Of a stretch of DNA of 64,000 bases, positions 57,519 to 64,000 are shown one piece after another. Within the stretch, counting starts at the first letter, position 1. Each line of letters begins with the position of its first letter. The notes beneath the pieces are model-generated. The model worked only from the letters and a program-made list of their open reading frames with translations. It was not told the DNA's origin and did no database searches. The DNA lies in NCBI GenBank assembly GCA_966248875.1, contig CBINBI010000003.1, positions 52,981-116,980 on the forward strand, read 5' to 3'. This stretch comes from Dokdonella_A sp966248875 (GTDB taxonomy: Bacteria > Pseudomonadota > Gammaproteobacteria > Xanthomonadales > Rhodanobacteraceae). Position numbers and translations under genes: made by a program.

Positions 57519-60275
57519 ATGTCTCTATCTCGCTCCGTCCGCCTCGCCGGCCTCGTGCTGGCCGTCCTGCCGCTGTCCGCACTCGGCTGCGAGGGCCGGC
57601 TGCATATCGAACTTCAGCAAACAGGCGTTTACTCCCTCGATTACGACGCGATTGTCGCGGAACAGCCCGGATTGAAGGACTGTCCTGCGGATGCGCTCGC
57701 GCTGCGCGAGCACGGGCAGGAAGTGCCGGTCCGGATCACGGGCGCCGCCGACGGGCGTTTCGGCCCGGGCGCACGCATCGAATGGATCGGCCGCCAGCTG
57801 CACGGTCCCCAGAGCTGGTTCGACCCTTTCAGCGTGGAAAACGTCTACCTGCTCGGCGCCGAGCCCGGAAAGCCGCACGCGCGCATGACCGACGCCGAAA
57901 GTGCAGGCAGCCCGCGCGGCCCGCTCCAGCGCCGTCTGCACCTCGAGCAGGAGAACCTCATGATCCGGCTCGACCAGCAGCAGCAGAAGCCGGGCGAGGA
58001 ACCTGACGTCTGGCAGTGGGCGAAGCTGACGCACGTCGATCCCGCGCCGTTCTCAACGACGTTCGACCTGCCCGATCTCGCCGCGCGCGGCGAAGTCGGT
58101 CTGACGCTGAATTTCCGCGGCCTCTCCGCTCTTTATCCGAAGCCGGGCTACAAGGGCGAGCGGCCCGACGCACACACGGTCATCGTCGCGATCAACGGTC
58201 GGACGATCACGACGCTTTCCTGGGACGGGCGCGACGAAATCCGCCGCGAGATCAAGGTGTCTGCCGCGCAGCTCAAGGCGCGCTGCAACGCGCTCACGCT
58301 CACCGTGCCCAAGCGCAAGCTGCCGTGGGATCCGAAGAGCGACGCCGTCGACGTCGTGATGTTCAACTGGATCGAAGCATCGTATCCGGTTGCCGGCGAC
58401 CTCGACGCGGGTGCGCTGCCGTTCACGCTCGCTGCCGACGGCGCGCCGGAGCTTTCGTACCGCGGCAAGGGCGCGCCGGTGCTGTACGGCAGCGATGGCA
58501 AGCGGCGCGTCGGACGCGCGATCGGCGGCGGCCGCTACGCATTCGCCGAGGCGAAGGCCGGCGTCGAGCTGTTTCCGACGCTCGACGGCGCGCTCGCCAA
58601 GCCCGAACGACTGCGCCCGGTCGCCGCCCGCGACTGGCGGAATCCGGAGCAGCCCTACGATTACCTGATCGTCGCGCATCCGACGCTGATCGACGCGATC
58701 AAGCCCTTGGCCGAGTTCCACGAGCAGCGCGGGCTCAAGGTCGCCGTCCTCGATGTCAACGACGTGTACGATCAGTTCAACGACGGCGTCACGCATCCGC
58801 GCGCGATCCGCAATCTCGTCGACCGCGCCTGGCACGACTGGCCGGCACCTCGCCCGCGCTTTCTGCTGCTGGTCGGCGATTCGAGCTTCGACATCCGGCA
58901 CGACACGTACAACGATCTCAACTACGCGAAGTGGACGGACCAGGAGCTGCTCTATCCCAACCACTTCGGATCGGTGCCCGGCTCGACCTACGAAAACCCG
59001 CCGGAAAAGCTCGCCGACCGTAACCTCATTCCCACCTGGCAGTTCCCGTCGCCGGAAGGCCAGTCGGCCAGCGACAACTGGTTCGGCGCGGTGGACGGCG
59101 ACGACTGGCATCCGGTGGTCGCAGTGGGCCGCTTCCCGGTCGTCGAGCCTGCCGAGGTCAAGGCGATCGTCGACAAGACGATCAACTACCTGTCCAAGCC
59201 GCAGCTCGGCGCGTGGCGGCGCGACGTGATGTTCATCACCGACGAAGTCGAAGCGTTCAAGAACGCTTCTAACGAGATCGCCGACACGCTCGGCAGCCAG
59301 GGCTTCGTCGCCGACAAGGTCTATGCAAGCCCCGAGGAGTCGGAGAATCTCGCCCATCAGAGGGCGATCCGCGACGGCATCGACGACGGCCGTCTGATCG
59401 TGCACTTCATCGGCCATGGCGGCCGCTACATCTGGCGCACCGGCCCGCCGGACCTGCGCAAGAACCATGACCTCTTCACTCTCGACGACGTCGCATCGCT
59501 CAAGAACGCGGACCGACTGCCGATGGTGCTGTCGATGACCTGCTACTCGGCGCCCTTCGACAATCCGACCGAGGATTCCATCGGCGAGAAATTCCTGCGC
59601 GAAGCCGACAAGGGCGCGATCGCGGTGTTCGCCGCGTCGTGGCGCAACGCGCCGTCGCCGAAGTTCAGCAAGGCAATCATCGACGAGCTGCTCCAGCCCG
59701 GCGCCACGATCGGTGAAGCGATCGTGCGCGCGAAGAAAGTGACGAAGGACCGTACGCTGGTCGAGATGTACAACCTGCTCGGCGACCCTGCCGTCGTGCT
59801 CGAGCGGCCGCACGACGCGGCGCGCGTCGCCTTCGACAGCGACCGCTGGAGCCCGGGCGTGGACGTCGATCTCGGCACGCCGCGCTTCCACGGCAACCTC
59901 GCCGTCGACTGGCTCGACGAGAAAGGCAACAAAACGCTGTCGGCGGAATACCGGATCGACCAGCCGCGTTTCCGCCTGCCCGTCCCGTCGGTCGCCAATG
60001 GAAAACCCAGCGCGGTGCGCATCTATGCCGCGTCGCCCTTCACCGGGCGCGACGCTGTCGGCGGCGCGGACTTTGTCCCGCCCAAGCCGGCGAAATCGCT
60101 CGGGACCCTGATCGCCGAATGGTGGGCCGATTTCCGCCGCCCGCCCTACAAGCCGCCGGTGCGGCACGCCGACACGATCGCGCTGGACGGCTTCGACGAA
60201 GACGAAGCCACGCGCGCCGTCGCCGAAACTTCGCGCGCCGGCTCCGCGGCACAGGCTGCCAACGGAGCACGCTGA
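57519..60275 (+). CDS. Gingipain-like C25 family cysteine peptidase, exported
   Basis: 918 residues. Signal peptide SLSRSVRLAGLVLAVLPLSA, cleaved near LGC, where the Cys might even be a lipobox. A long N-terminal beta region (propeptide-like, to about 390) precedes the caspase-fold C25 domain: FLLLVGDSSFDIRHD, LIVHFIGHGGRYIW with catalytic His (about 631), and VLSMTCYSAPFDNPTED with catalytic Cys (about 674); LLGDPAVVL is the conserved end. After an Ig-like module the C-terminus is polar with no Type IX sorting domain. ATG 57519 was preferred over 57483 because it opens the signal. Confidence 0.9.
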   Translation: MSLSRSVRLAGLVLAVLPLSALGCEGRLHIELQQTGVYSLDYDAIVAEQPGLKDCPADALALREHGQEVPVRITGAADGRFGPGARIEWIGRQLHGPQSWFDPFSVENVYLLGAEPGKPHARMTDAESAGSPRGPLQRRLHLEQENLMIRLDQQQQKPGEEPDVWQWAKLTHVDPAPFSTTFDLPDLAARGEVGLTLNFRGLSALYPKPGYKGERPDAHTVIVAINGRTITTLSWDGRDEIRREIKVSAAQLKARCNALTLTVPKRKLPWDPKSDAVDVVMFNWIEASYPVAGDLDAGALPFTLAADGAPELSYRGKGAPVLYGSDGKRRVGRAIGGGRYAFAEAKAGVELFPTLDGALAKPERLRPVAARDWRNPEQPYDYLIVAHPTLIDAIKPLAEFHEQRGLKVAVLDVNDVYDQFNDGVTHPRAIRNLVDRAWHDWPAPRPRFLLLVGDSSFDIRHDTYNDLNYAKWTDQELLYPNHFGSVPGSTYENPPEKLADRNLIPTWQFPSPEGQSASDNWFGAVDGDDWHPVVAVGRFPVVEPAEVKAIVDKTINYLSKPQLGAWRRDVMFITDEVEAFKNASNEIADTLGSQGFVADKVYASPEESENLAHQRAIRDGIDDGRLIVHFIGHGGRYIWRTGPPDLRKNHDLFTLDDVASLKNADRLPMVLSMTCYSAPFDNPTEDSIGEKFLREADKGAIAVFAASWRNAPSPKFSKAIIDELLQPGATIGEAIVRAKKVTKDRTLVEMYNLLGDPAVVLERPHDAARVAFDSDRWSPGVDVDLGTPRFHGNLAVDWLDEKGNKTLSAEYRIDQPRFRLPVPSVANGKPSAVRIYAASPFTGRDAVGGADFVPPKPAKSLGTLIAEWWADFRRPPYKPPVRHADTIALDGFDEDEATRAVAETSRAGSAAQAANGAR

Positions 60276-60279
60276 CGCC

Positions 60280-61134
60280 GTGCGCGCGCTGCTCGAGCTC
60301 GCGCGTCCGGAGCAGTGGATCAAGAACGGATTCGTCCTGCTGCCGCTGATTTTCGCCCAGGCCGCCGCCGATCCGGCGGCTCTGCGCGGCGCGGTGCTCG
60401 CCACGCTGGCGTTCTGCCTGCTTTCTTCCGCCGTGTACGCCGGCAACGACGTCGCCGACGCGGCGCGCGACCGCCGGCACCCGGTCAAATGCCAGCGTCC
60501 GATTGCGCGCGGCGACGTGGGACCCGCGTCCGCGCTCGCCTTCGCCGCCGTCCTCGCGGCAGCGGCATTCGCGCTCGGCGCACTGGCCGGCAGAGCGGCG
60601 ATGCTGCTGGTGCTTGCCACCTACCTCGCGCTGCAGATCGCATACACGCTCGCGCTGAAGCACATTGCGTACGTCGGCGCCGGCGTGATCGCGCTCGGCT
60701 TCGTGCTGCGGATCGTCGCCGGCGGCATCGGCGCCGGCGTGCCGCTGACGCCGTGGATCGTCGCGCTCGGTTTTCTGCTGGCGCTGCTGCTGGCGCTCGG
60801 CAAGCGGCACGGCGATTTCGTCAACGCCCGCGCGGAGGGCGCCGGCCTGCGCTACGATCGCGTCGCGCTCGAACGCCTCCTGGTCGCCGTCGCCGCGGCG
60901 AGCTTCACCGCGTACCTGCTCTACACGATCTCGCCGTCCGTGCTCGCGCGTCACGGCCATCATCCGCTGGTGTTTTCGACGCCATGGGTCGCGCTCGGGC
61001 TCGGCCGCTATCTCAAGCTCACGCTGCGCGACGGCGCGGGCGGCGATCCGAGCGCGCTCGCGATCGGCGATCCCTGGCTGCTGATCTCGGTCTCCGGCTG
61101 GCTGCTGACGCTCTGCGCGATCCTGTATCGCTGA
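60280..61134 (+). CDS. UbiA-family prenyltransferase, decaprenyl-phosphate phosphoribosyltransferase-like
   Basis: 284 residues, GTG start 4 bases past the C25 stop, about eight membrane helices. LARPEQWIKNGFVLLPLIFA and NDVADAARDRRHPVKCQRPIA (first Asp-rich motif NDxxDxxxD followed by RRHPxKxxRPI) are the signature of the DPPR-synthase-like branch. It would transfer phosphoribose to polyprenyl phosphate for cell-envelope arabinose synthesis; a related UbiA reaction is not excluded. Overlap-like spacing with the C25 gene implies one transcript. Confidence 0.88.
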   Translation: MRALLELARPEQWIKNGFVLLPLIFAQAAADPAALRGAVLATLAFCLLSSAVYAGNDVADAARDRRHPVKCQRPIARGDVGPASALAFAAVLAAAAFALGALAGRAAMLLVLATYLALQIAYTLALKHIAYVGAGVIALGFVLRIVAGGIGAGVPLTPWIVALGFLLALLLALGKRHGDFVNARAEGAGLRYDRVALERLLVAVAAASFTAYLLYTISPSVLARHGHHPLVFSTPWVALGLGRYLKLTLRDGAGGDPSALAIGDPWLLISVSGWLLTLCAILYR

Positions 61135-61156
61135 AAGCCGAGAGCGCGTCGGTGCG

Positions 61157-62161
61157 CTAGCCCCCGTCGTCCGAGTCGTCGAGCGCCTCGCTGCCGTCGG
61201 GCTCTTCGGTCCGCGCCTTGTCGAGCTTCGCGCGCAGTGCTGCGCTGTCGGTGAAGAATGCGGCTTCGCGTTGCGGCGCGACGAGGCGCAGCGCCGGCGG
61301 CTCGAGCCGGCTCAGCGTGACCGGCTGGCCATAGGTGGACCGGTATTCGGCCTGCTTCAGCGTCTGCATGGCGATGCCGGCCGCGGCGAGGATGGCGGCG
61401 AGCACGATCTTGAGCGGCCGCCGCGCGCGATTGATCGCGAGAAGATGGGCGAAGCAGATGCCGCCGAGGATCAGCCAGGCGGCCACGTAGGATGTCGTCG
61501 CGAGCGCCGTCCACGACCAGGCGAACGCGCCCGCTTCCGCGATCATGTCGTACACCGAGTACGCCAGCAGGCCCACCGCGACGATGAGGAAGTGCAGCCC
61601 GAAGCGCGCGCGGCCGGTGAACACGCGCGCGACGACGCTCCAGCCCGCGGTCCAGACGAACACCGCAGCGGTGAGAATCAGCAGCGGTGTGAAATAGCGG
61701 ATCGCCTTCGGCTCGCCTGTCTCGCTGAGCCAGAGATCGAGCGCGGCCAGCGCGAACACGCCGGCCATGCAGGCGATCGCCGGCAGCCAGAAGCCGAGGC
61801 CGCGCATGACCGGAACCTCGGCCGGCACCTCGTGCGTGGCCGTGCGCACGCGCAGGATCGTCGCGCCGATGCGCAGGTCGTGGCCCGCATCGAGCACGAC
61901 GTGCTCGCGGCGCGCGCGCTCGCGGTCTATGTAGAGGCCGTTGAGGCTGCCGAGATCTTCGGCGATCAGCGCTCCGTCTTCCCCGCGCGCGATGCGCAGG
62001 TGATGCGCGGCGACGTGCGGATCGTCGAGCACGACGTCGTTGTCGTAGGCGCGGCCGACCGTGACCGGCAGGCTCACGAAACGGTAGCGTGCGGCGACGT
62101 CGTGATGCAGTCGCGACAGCACCTCGATCCAGATCGGTTCGCCGGAGAGCACGGCGCTCAT
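61157..62161 (-). CDS. FHA-domain membrane protein
   Basis: 334 residues. FHA domain at about 20-105 (FVSLPVTVGRAYDNDVVLDDPHVA and DLGSLNGLYIDRER; the GR, S/H and N positions for phosphothreonine binding are kept). About six membrane helices follow, then a 50-residue acidic tail (EEPDGSEALDDSDDGG). It would read phosphorylated proteins at the inner membrane. The start overlaps the upstream protease stop (ATGA), either ATG 62161 or ATG 62170. Coupling to a periplasmic protease is unusual. Convergent with the UbiA gene, 22 bases apart. Confidence 0.87.
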   Translation of the reverse strand: MSAVLSGEPIWIEVLSRLHHDVAARYRFVSLPVTVGRAYDNDVVLDDPHVAAHHLRIARGEDGALIAEDLGSLNGLYIDRERARREHVVLDAGHDLRIGATILRVRTATHEVPAEVPVMRGLGFWLPAIACMAGVFALAALDLWLSETGEPKAIRYFTPLLILTAAVFVWTAGWSVVARVFTGRARFGLHFLIVAVGLLAYSVYDMIAEAGAFAWSWTALATTSYVAAWLILGGICFAHLLAINRARRPLKIVLAAILAAAGIAMQTLKQAEYRSTYGQPVTLSRLEPPALRLVAPQREAAFFTDSAALRAKLDKARTEEPDGSEALDDSDDGG

Positions 62162-63522
62162 TTCGCCCATGCAAGCTCTCCCACGAAGCGCTGCGCCAGC
62201 GTGAGCGCGTTATCGTAGCTGACGCCCTGCATGGCGAGGCGCGAAATCAACGCCTCCTTGTCGCGATCCTGCGTCACAGTCGTGATCGCGACGTCGTAGA
62301 TGCCGGCGAAGTCGCGGTAGGCACGCGCGCACCACACCGCGCGCAGCACAGGGCCCGACGCGCTCTCGGTGCGCTCGACGAAGTCCTCGTGGCATTCGGG
62401 CTGCGTCAGGCGCTTGCGCGACCACGAGCGGATCATGCCGCCGGTGCCGTAGTACTGCGAGATGAAAGCGGCGAACTGGAACGGATTGAGGTCGATGCTG
62501 CGCACGTAGGCATGCGTGAGCTCGGCGCGGCCGGTCTCCATGTCGTCAGCGATGAACAGCGAGCTTTGCGAGCTGCAGGTCGTCGAATCGAGCAGCGCGC
62601 GCGGCTTCGGTGTCTTGTCGGCGTTGGTGCGCGCCCAGCAGTTGAACCATGGCGCCGCGCTCTCCGGCGCGCGATACGGTCCGAGCATCGCCGCGCGAAA
62701 GCCCTGCTCGCCGAGCGCGTGATAGAAGCCCGCCTGCCAGACCATGAGCTGCCGGTCGATGTCCTCGCGCGTGTGCGCGAGATCGAGCGGCGGCTCGGTG
62801 CGCGCTCGCTCGAGCAGCGCCGCCGCCTTGCCGGCCGGCACGAGAAAGCTGACCAGCTCGCCGTCGAGCCGCTTGGCGACGTTGATGCCCGCGACCTTGC
62901 CCGCTGCCGTTACCGCCGGCCCGCCGCTCATGCCGGGATTGATCGCGCCGGTGAAATGCACGCGCGGGTTGTAGCTCTTCTCGACGAAGCCGTTGTACGT
63001 GCCTTCGACGATCGTGAAGCCGAGATCGAGCGGATTGCCCATCGCGTAGAGGCGCTCGCCGCGCGGGGACTTGTCGGCGAGCGCGGCCTCGTCGAAGGCG
63101 AGGTGCGGCAGGCTCTCGCCGTCCAGCTTGACGATGGCCACATCGTTGGCGACGTCGATCGCGAGCAGTTTCAGCGCGCCCTGCGAGCCGTCCGGCCGCG
63201 AATATTCGAGGCGGTACGTCTTCGGCTCCAGCGCGTACTGCGAGACGACGTGATAATTCGTCACGGCGAGCCCGTCCGCGCTGACCAGAAAACCCGAGCC
63301 TATGGACGACTGCCGGCCGGCTGCCTCGACCAGCGTGCGGATCTGCAACAGCCCGGGACGCACCGCGGCGTAAATGCTTTCCGCGGCGGCCGACATCGGT
63401 TGCGGCGTGGCGGGCTGGTCCGGCGGCGGCTGCGTCTGCTGCGCGGAGGCGGTGAGAACGGCGGTGCCGAATGCGAACGCGAAGCCGCATCCTGCGATCC
63501 GGTCGAATCTGATTGCCATCAT
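62158..63522 (-). CDS. Trypsin-like S1C serine protease, exported
   Basis: 454 residues. Signal peptide AIRFDRIAGCGFAFAFGTAV, cut after TASA. The triad is intact: His in VTNYHVVSQ (about 91), Asp in VANDVAIVKLD (about 126), Ser in NPGMSGGPA (about 197). No PDZ domain follows; the C-terminal 200 residues form a Cys-containing extra domain (PWFNCWARTNADKTPK, TYCSS-like STTCSSQSS) of unknown role. GGAGATCGCG precedes ATG 63522. Coupled by ATGA to the FHA protein. Confidence 0.9.
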   Translation of the reverse strand: MMAIRFDRIAGCGFAFAFGTAVLTASAQQTQPPPDQPATPQPMSAAAESIYAAVRPGLLQIRTLVEAAGRQSSIGSGFLVSADGLAVTNYHVVSQYALEPKTYRLEYSRPDGSQGALKLLAIDVANDVAIVKLDGESLPHLAFDEAALADKSPRGERLYAMGNPLDLGFTIVEGTYNGFVEKSYNPRVHFTGAINPGMSGGPAVTAAGKVAGINVAKRLDGELVSFLVPAGKAAALLERARTEPPLDLAHTREDIDRQLMVWQAGFYHALGEQGFRAAMLGPYRAPESAAPWFNCWARTNADKTPKPRALLDSTTCSSQSSLFIADDMETGRAELTHAYVRSIDLNPFQFAAFISQYYGTGGMIRSWSRKRLTQPECHEDFVERTESASGPVLRAVWCARAYRDFAGIYDVAITTVTQDRDKEALISRLAMQGVSYDNALTLAQRFVGELAWAK

Positions 63523-63592
63523 CGCGATCTCCCTGGCATGTCGCCGAGCCTAACGTTCGTCGCGGCGCCGGATCAACGATGCCGCTCGGGCG

Positions 63593-64000
63593 TCAGGCAG
63601 CCGCCACGGCGCGATAAGCCTCCACGGTTGCATCGATGCAGCGTGACCAGGGATATTCGCGCGCGCGCATGATGCCGCGCTGAACCGCCGCGGCGCGCCA
63701 CGGCGAGTCTTCGAGGAGGCGCTCCAGACCGGCGCGGAGTGCAGCGTCGTCGCGCGGATCGACGGTCAGTGCCGCGTCACCTGCGATCTCCGGCAGCGAG
63801 GACACGTTGGAGGTCAGCACGGGCACGCCGCTCGCCATCGCCTCCAGCACCGGCAGGCCGAAGCCTTCGTACAGCGATGGAAACGCGAACGCGTGCGCGC
63901 CGGCGTAGATCAGCGGAAGCTCGTCATCTCCGACTTAGCCGAGCAGCCTCACGGTGCCCGCGGCTTCGATCGGCTCGATCGCGCGATCTAGCTCGACGTT
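63593..64000 (-). pseudogene. GT4-type glycosyltransferase, C-terminal part, with in-frame stop; partial
   Basis: Running off the window edge, the frame reads VRLLG then TAA (63935-63937), then VGDDELPLIYAGAHAFAFPS, YEGFGLPVLEAMASGVPVLT and SSLPEIAGDAALTVDPRDD, which is a glycosyltransferase family 4 C-terminus. The family usually has GY at this place, so TAA probably replaces a Tyr codon (TAC or TAT). Translation could restart at the GTG at 63850, but this would lose the nucleotide-sugar fold. A real mutation or a sequencing error near the contig end are both possible. The N-terminal half is outside the window. Confidence 0.75.

Noticed and set aside
1..64000. CRISPR arrays, insertion sequences, prophage or integrase genes
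   Set aside because: No regularly spaced direct repeats, no transposase or integrase motifs and no terminal inverted repeats with target duplications were seen on reading both strands.

Overview
The window is high-GC (strongly G/C at third codon positions), gene-dense bacterial chromosome. It carries about 60 recognisable genes, one tRNA, one riboswitch and one toxin-antitoxin pair. There is no rRNA, insertion sequence, prophage or CRISPR array. Gene content points to a gammaproteobacterium of the Xanthomonadales/Lysobacterales, probably near Rhodanobacteraceae/Dokdonella. Clues are the block birA-coaX-SPOR protein-tRNA-Thr(UGU), a fused 1171-residue indolepyruvate ferredoxin oxidoreductase, LpxO, PhhA, and a secreted protease ending in VIFEDGFD, a tail I associate with that group. 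The taxon is an inference; no marker was searched.

Layout. 1-5.6 kb: partial DJ-1/PfpI protein, WYL regulator, DUF885 hydrolase, a coupled SRPBCC/VOC pair and phenylalanine hydroxylase. 5.7-9 kb: rhomboid protease, a TerC-family membrane protein behind a yybP-ykoY (Mn2+) riboswitch, and an RlmI-type methyltransferase. 9-16.4 kb: retropepsin/PDZ protein divergent from an ArsR-type regulator, folE, MFS exporter, single-Cys thioredoxin-fold protein, a frameshifted DsbD N-domain protein and a stand-alone LigD-type polymerase domain. 16.5-22 kb: DUF3014 protein, a RES-Xre toxin-antitoxin module with a clear promoter/operator, an SpmAB-like protein, and the overlapping pair DUF938/Dph6-like. 22-29 kb: indolepyruvate oxidoreductase, an LTA-synthase-type transferase and a CNT nucleoside transporter. 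29-35 kb: DUF4398 and OmpA-like lipoprotein, ribokinase-type kinase, dusB, lpxO and trpS. 36-40 kb: a complete sulfate ABC transporter (binding protein, cysT, cysW, cysA). 40-52.8 kb: reprolysin-like protease, arginase, Hpt protein, MocR regulator, HAF-repeat protein, cardiolipin synthase, amidohydrolase and a large M6-like protease. 53-56 kb: tRNA-Thr, SPOR protein, coaX and birA. 56-64 kb: exported hypothetical, MtfA, a gingipain-like C25 protease, a UbiA-family transferase, an FHA membrane protein coupled to a trypsin-like protease, and a broken glycosyltransferase at the edge.

Themes. Exported or membrane proteases are unusually dense: DUF885, rhomboid, retropepsin, reprolysin, M6, C25 and trypsin-like, plus the soluble MtfA. 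FolE and PhhA could share a pterin theme, and the CNT transporter with the ribokinase suggests nucleoside salvage. Three genes carry reading-frame lesions: a GC-tract 2-bp loss at 14738-14747, a probable 1-bp loss near 43190-43210, and a Tyr-to-stop at 63935-63937. They may be real decay or assembly errors, and they should be checked against reads before any fusion or pseudogene is believed.
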